A DNA stretch of 34,876 nt from Vibrio harveyi NBRC 15634 = ATCC 14126 = KCTC 12724 (GTDB lineage: Bacteria; Pseudomonadota; Gammaproteobacteria; Enterobacterales; Vibrionaceae): positions 1 to 34,876 of the forward strand of contig NZ_BCUF01000051.1 of assembly GCF_001591145.1 (NCBI RefSeq), written 5' to 3'. Under the pieces are notes generated by a model, which ran no database searches, was not told where the DNA came from, and saw nothing but the letters and a program-made list of their open reading frames with translations. The position numbers were made by a program, and so were the translations under genes. Positions within the stretch are counted from its first letter, which is position 1. Each line of letters starts with the position of its first letter. This document shows positions 14,914-23,953 of the stretch, piece after piece.

Positions 14914-17900
14914 CTATTCGTTCGAAGAACAGTTCAGGTTAAGTAGAACCAATTCTCGAAGTGCAACAGAGAACTTAGCGAACTCATGAACGGAACCAAC
15001 TTTGAATTCATTCAAGATGCTCTCCCAACGATGTAATGACAATTCATTCGTTGTCATCCAATCTTCGAGTGCTTGCATCACGTCTAGATCTTCTGTTGAG
15101 CAGCCGCAAGTTAGAACTTGAGCAGTCAATTGACGTTGTTGCCAATCGAGATCCTCACGGAATGCTGCACGAGCAAGAGCTTGCCAGTTATTATCAACCG
15201 CTTGGCTATTGATCTGTTTCAAGAACCAGTGAAGTGATAAACGGTCACCTAGATTAAAGTAAAGCTTCGAGGCTTGTTCAACCGTTTTACCCGTTTCGCT
15301 TGCTACTGTTGAAATATCCAGTGCTGACTGTAGGCTAGAGAGACGAGCTACATGGTGTGCCAGTTTCTCCTCTACTCCGCGCTCAATCCATTTCTGAGCA
15401 AGTTCGTTATGCTCTTCCACTTCTGATGCAACTAGCATGGTGTCTAGCGTTTCAGTAATAGTGTGAACATCGTCTTTATATAGCGCAACTAACTCAGTTA
15501 CTGTGCTCTTACCGCTGCGATTTCGAAGTAACCAACGAGAGATACGGCGTAATGCGCGACGTACATAAAACATGATCTCATACTGTGCTTCTGCAGTTGC
15601 AACGTTATCGAGTGCACGAGTTTGCTTAAGAATATCTTCCAGTTCGAAGATCTCACGTGTTGCACTGTAAGCGTTCGCAATATCAACGACACTCGCGCCC
15701 GTCTCTTCTTGAAGACGAGTCACGAAGTTACAGCCCATTTCATTAACCATTTGGTTTGCCAGCGCTGTTGCGATGATTTCAGCACGCAGCGGGTGGTTTA
15801 CCATCTGATCTTTGTAGTTACGGCGTAACTCACTTGGGAAATAAGCAACTAACTGTTTTCCATGGAATTCATCATTTGCAATTTCGTCAGCAACCAATTG
15901 TTCTTTCAGAACCATCTTACCGTAAGCTACGAGTACTGAAAGTTCAGGACGTGTCAGACCAAGACCTTGTTTCTCTCGCTCAATCAAGGTTTCATCGTCT
16001 GGAATGTACTCAAGAGCACGATCCAAGTACCCTGCTTTCTCCATTGTATGGATAAAGCGGATTTGCTCTTTAACGATGCCAACACCTTGCTGTTCAGTCA
16101 CCGAAATAGACTCAGATTGACGGTATGCATCATCCAATACGATTTCGCCCACTTCGTCTTCCATCGATTCAAGAATCTGGTTGCGTTGTTTAACCGTTAG
16201 ATCGCCATTCGATACTAAACCATTCAAGAAGATCTTAATGTTCACTTCGTTGTCCGAACAGTCTACGCCACCAACGTTATCCACAAAGTCCGTATTTACA
16301 CGACCGCCTGTGCTTGCGTATTCGATACGACCAAGCTGAGTCATACCTAAGTTACCGCCTTCACCAACCACTTTCGCTTTTAAATCACGTCCATCGATAC
16401 GGAGTACGTCATTTGCACGGTCGCCAACATCAGTGTGTGTCTCGCTAGAAGCTTTAACATACGTACCGATACCACCATTCCAAAGCAGATCCACTTCCAT
16501 TTGCAGGATCATCTTAATCAGATCGTTTGGCGCTAGAGACGCTTTCTTCGTGCCCAGCATTTTTTGGATTTCTGGCGTTAGTTGGATCGATTTAGAGCGA
16601 CGAGAGAAAACACCACCGCCCTGCGAGATCAACTCGGCGTTGTAATCTTCCCAGCTTGATCGTGGGAGATTGAACAAGCGATTACGCTCTTCCCAGCTGG
16701 TGGCTGAATCCGGATTTGGATCAATGAAGATGTGCATATGGTTAAACGCAGCTTGTAGACGAATATGCTTAGATAGCAGCATACCGTTACCAAATACGTC
16801 CCCTGCCATATCACCCACACCAATTGCTGTGAAGTCAGTGGTTTGACAGTTGATGCCCATTTCTCGGAAGTGGCGTTTCACCGATTCCCAACCACCTTTC
16901 GCAGTGATACCCATTGCTTTGTGGTCATAACCGTTAGAACCACCTGATGCAAACGCGTCACCTAGCCAGAAGTTGTACTCATCCGATACAGAGTTCGCCA
17001 AATCAGAGAATGTTGCTGTACCTTTATCGGCGGCAACAACTAAGTATGGGTCGTCTTCATCGTGACGCACTACACTCTTCGGCGGAATAACTTCGCCTTC
17101 GATGATGTTATCGGACACATCGAGAAGCGCGCGAATGAAGCGTTTGTAACAACGTTGACCTTCAGCGAAGATTTCATCACGGTTAGTTAGAGTTGGCTGA
17201 CGTTTACATACGAAGCCACCTTTTGCACCCACAGGAACAATAACCGTGTTCTTAACTTGTTGTGCTTTAACCAGACCAAGAATTTCAGTACGGAAGTCCT
17301 CTTGACGATCCGACCAACGCAAACCACCACGCGCGACTTTACCGCCACGTAGGTGTACACCTTCAATATCAGGTGCGTAAACGAAGATCTCAAACGCAGG
17401 CACTGGCTGAGGAATATCTGGGATTTCGCTTGGTTTCATCTTCAACGATAACCAAGGTTTCGGCTGCTTATTTTCGTCCAATTGGTAGTAGTTAGTACGT
17501 AGCGTTGCCGTGATCATTTCCATGTAGCGACGGATGATACGATCATCATCTAGGCTTTCAACACGATCCAGTTGCTCGGTTATTTTCTTGATAAGATCGT
17601 TCTGACCTTTCTCGCTGCCTTTGTGTTTTGGATCGAATCGTTTGGCAAACAAGTTTACTAGACCCGTTGCCAAATCTGGGTAATGGCTAAGGGTATCTTC
17701 TATGTATTGTTGGCTGAATGGGAAACCAACCTGGCGCATGTAGCGCGCGTATGCACGAAGAATTGAGATTTCACGACCAGACAGTGAAGCGCCTAGTACC
17801 AAGCGGTTGAAGCCATCACTCTCTAGATTACCAGCCCAAATCGCTGCGAATGCTTGTTGGAAACGATCGCGAGCTTCACGAAGATCAACGGTCTTGTCGC

Positions 17901-19755
17901 TCTTATGCAGCATTGAGAAATCTAGGATCCAGAACGTTTGACCATTGTTGGTTTCGATCTCATAAGGCGATTCGCCGATCACACGTAACCCTAGGTTTTC
18001 CAACATTGGCATCACGTCGGATAGGTGAATTGGCTCGTCGCGGTGGTATAGCTTCAAGCGAACTGCTTTCGATTCAGCCGCTTCTTCTTGCGGACGATAG
18101 AACAACATGCCGAGTTTGTTGTCGTCGCTTAACGCTTCTAGACGTTCGATATCTGCAACCGCAGAACCTGGCATCATGTCTTCTTTATATGAACGTGGGA
18201 ATGCGCTCATGTACTCTTTCGAAAGCGGAAGACCTTTGCTTTCACCAAAGTTAGCAATGATAGACTCTTTTAGGCGGTCGTCCCATGAAGTCGATACTTC
18301 CATTAAGTTCTGCTCAATCTTTTTCACGTCTACATCAATGTTGTTATTGTCTACACGAACAATGTAATGGGTTCTCGCCAACGGGCTTTCTGAGAAGAAG
18401 GTTGTGAATTCAACCTCTTGTTCACAGCCAAAGTACTGCTTAAGAATGCGTTGCGTTTGACGACGAAGCTCTGTGTTGTATCGATCTTTTGTCACGTAAA
18501 CCATACAGCTGAAGAATCTACCAAACGGGTCTTTACGAACAAATAGACGTAACAAGTCACGATCTTGCATTTGAACGACGCCCATCCCCACTTCTAATAA
18601 CTCTTCTTCACGAGCTTGAAGTAATTCGTCACGTGGGTAGTTTTCTAGAATGTTGTGCAGGGCTTTGTACGAGTACGATCCGTTACGGTAACCACTCGCT
18701 TCTAGAATACGATCCACTTTCTCGCGGATCAGAGGAATACTTTGTACGGCTTGGTTGTATACAGCAGAAGTGTAAAGACCTGTGAAACGGTGCTCACCAA
18801 TCACTTTGCCGTTCTTATCGAATTTCTTAACGCCAATGTAGTCAGTGTAAGCTGGGCGGTGAATACGAGATGCCTGATTACCCTTAGTGATGATCAATGC
18901 GTAAGGCTTTTTCGCTTCTAGGCGTGCAGAGTCGGACAGTTCAGAAAGCTTGATGCTGCGAATGCGATTGTCATCGGCAAAGAGACCAAGACCTTTCTCT
19001 TTAACAGGTTGCAGCTCAGTGTCACCATTGACGCTAACAAGATCATACTCTTTGTAACCCATGAAGGTGAAGTTATGATCCCCTAACCAACGTAGGTATT
19101 CGATCGTCTCATCTAAACGATCAGTCTTCATCGAAACTCGATCTTTGTTCTTTTCAAGATCATCAGTAACGATCTTAAGTTTATCAACCATTTGTTTCCA
19201 ATCATCAACCACTAAACGCGTGTCAGACAAAATGGTCAGTAGCTCATTTTTCAGCTCTTGCATTTCACCTTTACTGGTTAAGCGGTCAACTTCGATATGG
19301 AACAGAGATTGAAGAACACCACCCTCGCCATTAACGTCCGTCACTTGCCCTTTTTTATCGCGTTCTAGTTGCGTTGGGTTGTTGAGCATCAAGTGAGAAA
19401 CAAGGTCAAGTCGCGTTAACGCCATCTTGATGGAATCCACCAAAAACGGGCTGTCCGGAACAACAATTTCAACAATAGTGTGTGTTGATTGCCAACCTTG
19501 GCGGCTGACAGTTGGGTTGAATACCCTGACAGAAATGTCTTCTGGTTTCTTTTCATTGACATGATGCCACAGGCTAACAACGGCACCATATAGGTCGGAT
19601 TCGTTTCGCTGAATCAAGTCATCATCAGCAATGTTACTAAATAAGTGTTGAGCAAGTTTAGTTACAAGCGGTTGGTGAGAAAGCTCGAGTTTGTCTTGAA
19701 TTAGTTGGTATACCTTTTCAAGCAGAACCGGCACTACATTTTCACGCGCGGTCAT
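14914..19755 (-). CDS. Large NAD-dependent glutamate dehydrogenase (GdhB, about 180 kDa class)
   Basis: This 1613-residue enzyme converts glutamate to 2-oxoglutarate and ammonium with NAD and is mainly catabolic. The length and sequence fit the large bacterial class known from Pseudomonas and Streptomyces. It has a long N-terminal regulatory part (about 1-700), a dehydrogenase core with RGGLRWSDRQEDFRTEILGL and the glutamate-binding GAKGGF at 843-848, a nucleotide-binding part (VGVGDMAGDVFGNGM, then VVGEGGNLGMTQ) and a helical C-terminal region. The start is ATG 19755 (MTARENVVPVLLEK), with GGAG seven bases upstream; a 28-codon extension is unsupported. It stands alone with its own terminator. 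Confidence 0.95.
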   Translation of the reverse strand: MTARENVVPVLLEKVYQLIQDKLELSHQPLVTKLAQHLFSNIADDDLIQRNESDLYGAVVSLWHHVNEKKPEDISVRVFNPTVSRQGWQSTHTIVEIVVPDSPFLVDSIKMALTRLDLVSHLMLNNPTQLERDKKGQVTDVNGEGGVLQSLFHIEVDRLTSKGEMQELKNELLTILSDTRLVVDDWKQMVDKLKIVTDDLEKNKDRVSMKTDRLDETIEYLRWLGDHNFTFMGYKEYDLVSVNGDTELQPVKEKGLGLFADDNRIRSIKLSELSDSARLEAKKPYALIITKGNQASRIHRPAYTDYIGVKKFDKNGKVIGEHRFTGLYTSAVYNQAVQSIPLIREKVDRILEASGYRNGSYSYKALHNILENYPRDELLQAREEELLEVGMGVVQMQDRDLLRLFVRKDPFGRFFSCMVYVTKDRYNTELRRQTQRILKQYFGCEQEVEFTTFFSESPLARTHYIVRVDNNNIDVDVKKIEQNLMEVSTSWDDRLKESIIANFGESKGLPLSKEYMSAFPRSYKEDMMPGSAVADIERLEALSDDNKLGMLFYRPQEEAAESKAVRLKLYHRDEPIHLSDVMPMLENLGLRVIGESPYEIETNNGQTFWILDFSMLHKSDKTVDLREARDRFQQAFAAIWAGNLESDGFNRLVLGASLSGREISILRAYARYMRQVGFPFSQQYIEDTLSHYPDLATGLVNLFAKRFDPKHKGSEKGQNDLIKKITEQLDRVESLDDDRIIRRYMEMITATLRTNYYQLDENKQPKPWLSLKMKPSEIPDIPQPVPAFEIFVYAPDIEGVHLRGGKVARGGLRWSDRQEDFRTEILGLVKAQQVKNTVIVPVGAKGGFVCKRQPTLTNRDEIFAEGQRCYKRFIRALLDVSDNIIEGEVIPPKSVVRHDEDDPYLVVAADKGTATFSDLANSVSDEYNFWLGDAFASGGSNGYDHKAMGITAKGGWESVKRHFREMGINCQTTDFTAIGVGDMAGDVFGNGMLLSKHIRLQAAFNHMHIFIDPNPDSATSWEERNRLFNLPRSSWEDYNAELISQGGGVFSRRSKSIQLTPEIQKMLGTKKASLAPNDLIKMILQMEVDLLWNGGIGTYVKASSETHTDVGDRANDVLRIDGRDLKAKVVGEGGNLGMTQLGRIEYASTGGRVNTDFVDNVGGVDCSDNEVNIKIFLNGLVSNGDLTVKQRNQILESMEDEVGEIVLDDAYRQSESISVTEQQGVGIVKEQIRFIHTMEKAGYLDRALEYIPDDETLIEREKQGLGLTRPELSVLVAYGKMVLKEQLVADEIANDEFHGKQLVAYFPSELRRNYKDQMVNHPLRAEIIATALANQMVNEMGCNFVTRLQEETGASVVDIANAYSATREIFELEDILKQTRALDNVATAEAQYEIMFYVRRALRRISRWLLRNRSGKSTVTELVALYKDDVHTITETLDTMLVASEVEEHNELAQKWIERGVEEKLAHHVARLSSLQSALDISTVASETGKTVEQASKLYFNLGDRLSLHWFLKQINSQAVDNNWQALARAAFREDLDWQQRQLTAQVLTCGCSTEDLDVMQALEDWMTTNELSLHRWESILNEFKVGSVHEFAKFSVALRELVLLNLNCSSNE

Positions 19756-19954
19756 ATTCACACTCCACATTAGAATTGTTGTTTTGTAGGGGGACTTAAC
19801 TTCGGGTTTTAGCCTCGAAACTAAGCATAGGTAATGCATGCACTTATTGTAAAAGCATAATTACAAATGTTTAACAAAAATTCGCAGTGGTAGGAGGTGA
19901 AATGTTTGATTATGTGACTAAGATTCCTGTTTAACTCACTAGGAATATCAGGCA

Positions 19955-20173
19955 TCACAGAGTTTCTAACTTTAGAAACTTATTATTTTGGTCAGTTGTG
20001 AGTCTAAAACGACCTCTAATGCCTAATTGACTAAGAAACGGTCGAAATTTTGATGCATCTAGTTGCACCCTCAAACCATTGTCAGTAATGACTTGTACAG
20101 AACTTGCGGCACCAGAGTAGTGTGAAAGAAATGTTTGATAAGAGATGTTGAGAGAGAAGTAATACTGGTTCAT
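19955..20173 (-). CDS. DUF2835 family protein
   Basis: This 72-residue soluble basic protein matches the DUF2835 family of gamma-proteobacteria: YYFSLNISYQTFLSHYSG near the start and RFLTTDQ-like, FLKLETL-like endings. Its function is unknown. The start ATG 20173 has no recognisable Shine-Dalgarno sequence. A strong terminator for pepN ends only about 22 bases upstream, so the gene depends on read-through or on a promoter inside the pepN end. It has no strong terminator of its own; an ATTCCT/AGGAAT repeat downstream lacks a T-run. Confidence 0.82.
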   Translation of the reverse strand: MNQYYFSLNISYQTFLSHYSGAASSVQVITDNGLRVQLDASKFRPFLSQLGIRGRFRLTTDQNNKFLKLETL

Positions 20174-20193
20174 GAAAATGGATTGTTGTCAGA

Positions 20194-20227
20194 ACAAAAA
20201 ACTAGGGTGATCGTAATGACCACCCTA
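20194..20227 (-). terminator. pepN intrinsic terminator
   Basis: A 10-bp stem (TAGGGTGGTC with GATCACCCTA on the minus strand, one G-T pair) with a 5-nt loop is followed by GTTTTTT. It lies directly after the pepN stop and just before DUF2835. Confidence 0.88.
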
Positions 20228-20239
20228 TTCTTTTGTCGA

Positions 20240-22846
20240 TTATTCGTCTAGTGCTTTAGTCACTTTTTCGAATAAGTCTTTCGCTAGATTGTCCATCGCT
20301 TTAAGCTTTTCAAGCTCTGCACGAATAAGCGCTTGACGACCTTCATCGTATTTACGGAATTTCAATAGAGGATCGATCATGCGGGACGCCACTTGTGGGT
20401 TACTATCGTTCAAGTGACGAAGGATCTCACCAGCAAATTGGTAGCCAGAACCAGATTTATCATGGAAGCGTACTGGGTTTGCGTTCAAGAACGAACCAAT
20501 CAAACTGCGCGTGCGGTTCGGGTTCTTCAAGCTAAACGCTTCGTGGCTCATGGTTTCTTTTACTTTCTCAAGTGCGTTCTCAATCGGGTTGCTGCCCTGA
20601 AGAACAAACCATTTGTCCATAACCAGACCATCGTGCTTCCACTTGTCGCTGTAATCCGCCATTAACGCTTCACGACATTCAAGTTGTGCACTGTTCGCTG
20701 CACTCATCGCCGCAATTGTGTCGGTCATATTGTTTGATGATTCATACTGCGCTTTTGCTAGCTCGTTACCCTTTTCAGTGTAAGCCAAGAACTGCAAGCA
20801 CTGGTTGCGCAGAGCGCGTTTGCCAATCGCTGCATGGTCAATGCTGTATTCTGTTTGGTTCAATGCGTGATAAGTAGCACTCAGTTCATCTTCTAGTTCT
20901 TTAGAAAGTGACACTGTAATGCCATTCAGTACCGTATCTACCGCATCGATATCAATCTGCTTGTACCAACCAGTGATTTCGTTGATGGAAGGCAGAGAAA
21001 GCACTTGAGCAATAAACGCAGGTTCAAGGTTTGCATCAAGTAACACACCACGGAATGCATCGATTAAGTCTTCTGATAGCTTAACCTCACCACCCGCTTG
21101 AACGTTAGTTACGTTTTGACGAATGTATTTCGCTAGCAGCATTTGGCTTGCATCCCAACGAGCAAAATCGTTCGTTGCGTGCTTCATCAAGAAAATCAGT
21201 TCATCATCGCTGTAATCGTATTCCAATTTAACCGGTGCAGAGAACTCACGAAGCAATGATGGTACTGGTTGTTCTGCAACGTTTTCGAATACGAAAGTCT
21301 GCTTGTCTTGCTTCACGTCCAAAACGTTGTGTACGGATTCACCGTTGATAACCAGTGGAATCACATCACCATTTTGTGCGTATAGTTCAATATCGAATGG
21401 AATATGTAGCGCTTGTTTTTCTGCTTGGTCGTGCGTTGCTTCAGTAAATTGCTCAACCGTTAACGCGTAAGTTTTTGCTTCAGCGTTATATTCGCTGTTT
21501 ACGCGAAGTGTTGGTGTACCCGATTGGCTATACCATAAGCGGAATTGTTTAAGATCAACGCCCGTTGCGTCTTCCATTGCAGAAACAAAATCTTCACACG
21601 TTGCCGCTGTGCCATCATGACGTTCGAAGTAAAGCTTCATGCCTTTTTGGAAGCCTTCTTCGCCAAGTAACGTGTGGTACATGCGGATCACTTCGCTGCC
21701 TTTTTCGTACACGGTTAGCGTGTAGAAGTTATTCATTTCAATAACTTTATCTGGGCGAATTGGGTGTGACATTGGGCTTGAGTCTTCCGCAAACTGAGGA
21801 CCACGGATAATGCGAACGTTGTCGATGCGGTTTACTGCGCGTGAACCAAGATCGGACGAAAACTCTTGGTCACGGAATACCGTTAGACCTTCTTTTAAGC
21901 TCAGTTGGAACCAATCGCGACAAGTCACGCGGTTACCCGTCCAGTTGTGGAAGTATTCATGACCGATTACCGCTTCAATGCCAAGGTATTCGCGGTCAGT
22001 CGCGGTTTTTTCATTCGCAAGCACAAACTTCGAGTTGAAGATGTTTAAACCTTTGTTTTCCATTGCACCCATGTTGAAAAAATCAACCGCAACGATCATG
22101 TAGATATCAAGATCGTACTCAAGACCAAAGCGATCTTCGTCCCACTTCATTGAGTTGATCAGCGAAGTCATTGCGTGACCCGCGCGATCGAGGTTGCCTT
22201 TGTCGACAAAGATTTCTAGGTCTACTTCACGACCTGATGTGGTTGTGTATTTATCACGTAGTACATCAAAGTCACCGGCAACCAAAGCGAACAAGTAAGC
22301 AGGTTTTGGATGTGGGTCCTGCCATTGAACCCAATGACGACCATTTTCTGCCTCACCTTCAGCTACCCGGTTACCATTGCTTAATAGAAATGGATACACG
22401 GCTTTGTCTGCGATCACTTTTGTTGTGTATTTCGCGAGAACGTCTGGGCGGTCTAGGTAGTAAGTAATGCGGCGAAAGCCTTCTGCTTCACACTGTGTAC
22501 AGAACGCACCACCTGATTTGTAAAGACCTTCAAGTGCGGTGTTTGCTTCCGGATCGATCTTAGTAACGATTTCTAAATCAAATTCTGCTGGCAGATCGGT
22601 AAGAACTAAAGAGGCTTCTTTGACTTCATGATGAGACCAGTCTTCACCGTTCACTTTTACAGAGCGTAGCTCTAGCCCTTCACCATCGAGTTCTAATGTG
22701 GTTAATTCACCCTTTTGAACTACTTTTGATACTGCTGTAACGATCGTGTCGTTGTCATAAAGATCAAACGTCAAATCAATATCGGTAATTGTATGAGATG
22801 GCGCTTTATAATCTTTGCGATATTTCGCTTGGGGAGCTTGAGACAT
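20240..22846 (-). CDS. pepN: Aminopeptidase N PepN
   Basis: PepN is a cytosolic M1-family zinc aminopeptidase that finishes degradation of small peptides. The 868-residue protein contains the exopeptidase motif GAMEN at 260-264 and the zinc site HEYFHNW (His296, Glu297, His300) followed by a glutamate in LKEGLTVFRDQEF. Length and positions are within one residue of E. coli PepN. I chose ATG 22846 (MSQAPQAKYRKDYKAPS), with AGGA nine bases upstream; the ATG two codons earlier would have only three bases of spacing. There is no signal peptide in the chosen reading. It is followed by its own terminator. Confidence 0.97.
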   Translation of the reverse strand: MSQAPQAKYRKDYKAPSHTITDIDLTFDLYDNDTIVTAVSKVVQKGELTTLELDGEGLELRSVKVNGEDWSHHEVKEASLVLTDLPAEFDLEIVTKIDPEANTALEGLYKSGGAFCTQCEAEGFRRITYYLDRPDVLAKYTTKVIADKAVYPFLLSNGNRVAEGEAENGRHWVQWQDPHPKPAYLFALVAGDFDVLRDKYTTTSGREVDLEIFVDKGNLDRAGHAMTSLINSMKWDEDRFGLEYDLDIYMIVAVDFFNMGAMENKGLNIFNSKFVLANEKTATDREYLGIEAVIGHEYFHNWTGNRVTCRDWFQLSLKEGLTVFRDQEFSSDLGSRAVNRIDNVRIIRGPQFAEDSSPMSHPIRPDKVIEMNNFYTLTVYEKGSEVIRMYHTLLGEEGFQKGMKLYFERHDGTAATCEDFVSAMEDATGVDLKQFRLWYSQSGTPTLRVNSEYNAEAKTYALTVEQFTEATHDQAEKQALHIPFDIELYAQNGDVIPLVINGESVHNVLDVKQDKQTFVFENVAEQPVPSLLREFSAPVKLEYDYSDDELIFLMKHATNDFARWDASQMLLAKYIRQNVTNVQAGGEVKLSEDLIDAFRGVLLDANLEPAFIAQVLSLPSINEITGWYKQIDIDAVDTVLNGITVSLSKELEDELSATYHALNQTEYSIDHAAIGKRALRNQCLQFLAYTEKGNELAKAQYESSNNMTDTIAAMSAANSAQLECREALMADYSDKWKHDGLVMDKWFVLQGSNPIENALEKVKETMSHEAFSLKNPNRTRSLIGSFLNANPVRFHDKSGSGYQFAGEILRHLNDSNPQVASRMIDPLLKFRKYDEGRQALIRAELEKLKAMDNLAKDLFEKVTKALDE

Positions 22847-22969
22847 GTCCATAAATCCTTGTATATAGAACCACAAAAATACCAGGACTAGAGGCTCAAA
22901 CACCTCTTACTGGTATCACGATATAAGCTATTTGTAGGGGTTGTGGTATCAGAATACAAGTCTTTCTAT

Positions 22970-23001
22970 AAAAAAACGGAGCTTTTAGTGTCTTAGCTCC
23001 G
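22970..23001 (-). terminator. Intrinsic terminator after the secreted duplicated-domain protein
   Basis: CGGAGCT (22977-22983) pairs with AGCTCCG (22995-23001) across an 11-nt loop. On the minus strand seven T follow. It lies about 78 bases beyond the stop at 23079. Confidence 0.8.
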
Positions 23002-23078
23002 CTTTCTGTTTAACATTTAATCAACATCAGAATATTTCACTATTAATAACCCTGCGTGAAATAATGGTGATGAATCAT

Positions 23079-23744
23079 TTATGGTGTTACTCGATTAAGT
23101 ACCGCGTACATATCACCGTTAGAATCTTGAATCGTCAGCTCGTTTTGGTTCAATGTATAGCGGGTTCCGTGCTCTCCGTTCTCGTACAAAAGAACTAGAT
23201 GCTCACCTTCTGTGTAAAACACGCCTTGTTTCACTGCCTCTTCACCTTCTTCATTTGACACTCTAAACATAAATACAAAGTCTGGTTGAAGAATCAAGTC
23301 CATTTGGTTGATGTTATTTGCAAGCATGCCATCCCCTCCAACTTGAGAGCTTGACCAAATACCTGCAAGTGCATTCGACAACCCCTTAGTGAAGGTTACA
23401 CCATTCAAGTCTAGAGTGTTGTGGTTATTACGATATGCATAAATTTGCGCTTCATCAGTATTCAACCCAAGGACGATGGTGTCCTCATTGGCGTTATAGA
23501 GTCCTTCCCAATGGTCGATTGAGTAATCTTTTTTCTGAATGTCGATAGAGAACGTGTAGTCCGAGCCAAGGGTGAGTTTTATCGCTCTAAAGTTTTCTGA
23601 AGAATCATCAGGGTTTGGATTCATCAAATACCAATCTCCTATCAAGAATGGAGTGTCAAAGTGACTAAGTTCGTCTTCCTTGTTGGTCTCCGCGCTAGAA
23701 ACACTAAAGCAGCAAAAGCTAAGTAAAATAATGAACCATTTCAT
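23079..23744 (-). CDS. Hypothetical secreted protein with two copies of a beta-rich domain
   Basis: This 221-residue protein has a signal peptide (MKWFIILLSFCCFSVSSA, cleavage before ETN). The mature part appears to be two related units: residues about 33-120 (IGDWYLMNP, LTLGSDYTFSIDI, HWEGLY, DTIVLGL, YAYRNNHNTLDLNGVTF) and about 126-219 (AGIWSSSQ, LILQPDFVFMFRV, KQGVFY, EHLVLLY, TRYTLNQNELTIQD). Both follow the order G-W, then D-F/Y-F, then G-Y/F, then the final L-L strands. This suggests a lipocalin-like or NlpE-like barrel repeat. The protein is acidic. No lipobox is evident. I do not recognise a named family and propose no function. It has its own terminator. Confidence 0.7.
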   Translation of the reverse strand: MKWFIILLSFCCFSVSSAETNKEDELSHFDTPFLIGDWYLMNPNPDDSSENFRAIKLTLGSDYTFSIDIQKKDYSIDHWEGLYNANEDTIVLGLNTDEAQIYAYRNNHNTLDLNGVTFTKGLSNALAGIWSSSQVGGDGMLANNINQMDLILQPDFVFMFRVSNEEGEEAVKQGVFYTEGEHLVLLYENGEHGTRYTLNQNELTIQDSNGDMYAVLNRVTP

Positions 23745-23883
23745 AACGGTATCCTTATCGTTTTCTTTTAGCTTAGGCTCTAGATCTCATTTTCGCGAAA
23801 TATTTGATCTACATCACGTAAATTGTTAGTGCAAATTAAGCGCAGGAACAACCTATTTTTATAGAAACGCCGCTTTATAAACG

Positions 23884-23919
23884 CATAAAAAAAGAGCGAG
23901 TCGCTATGACTCGCTCTTT
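23884..23919 (-). terminator. prc intrinsic terminator
   Basis: A perfect 12-bp stem (AAAGAGCGAGTC at 23891-23902 with GACTCGCTCTTT at 23908-23919), a 5-nt loop and, on the minus strand, a T-run follow the prc stop by 35 bases. Confidence 0.93.
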
Positions 23920-23953
23920 ATATAGAGAATTATTAGTCGTTTTGACTGAATTT

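Noticed and set aside
17850..18254. Plus-strand 134-codon reading frame inside gdh
   Set aside because: It is antisense to conserved glutamate dehydrogenase sequence and has no recognisable product.
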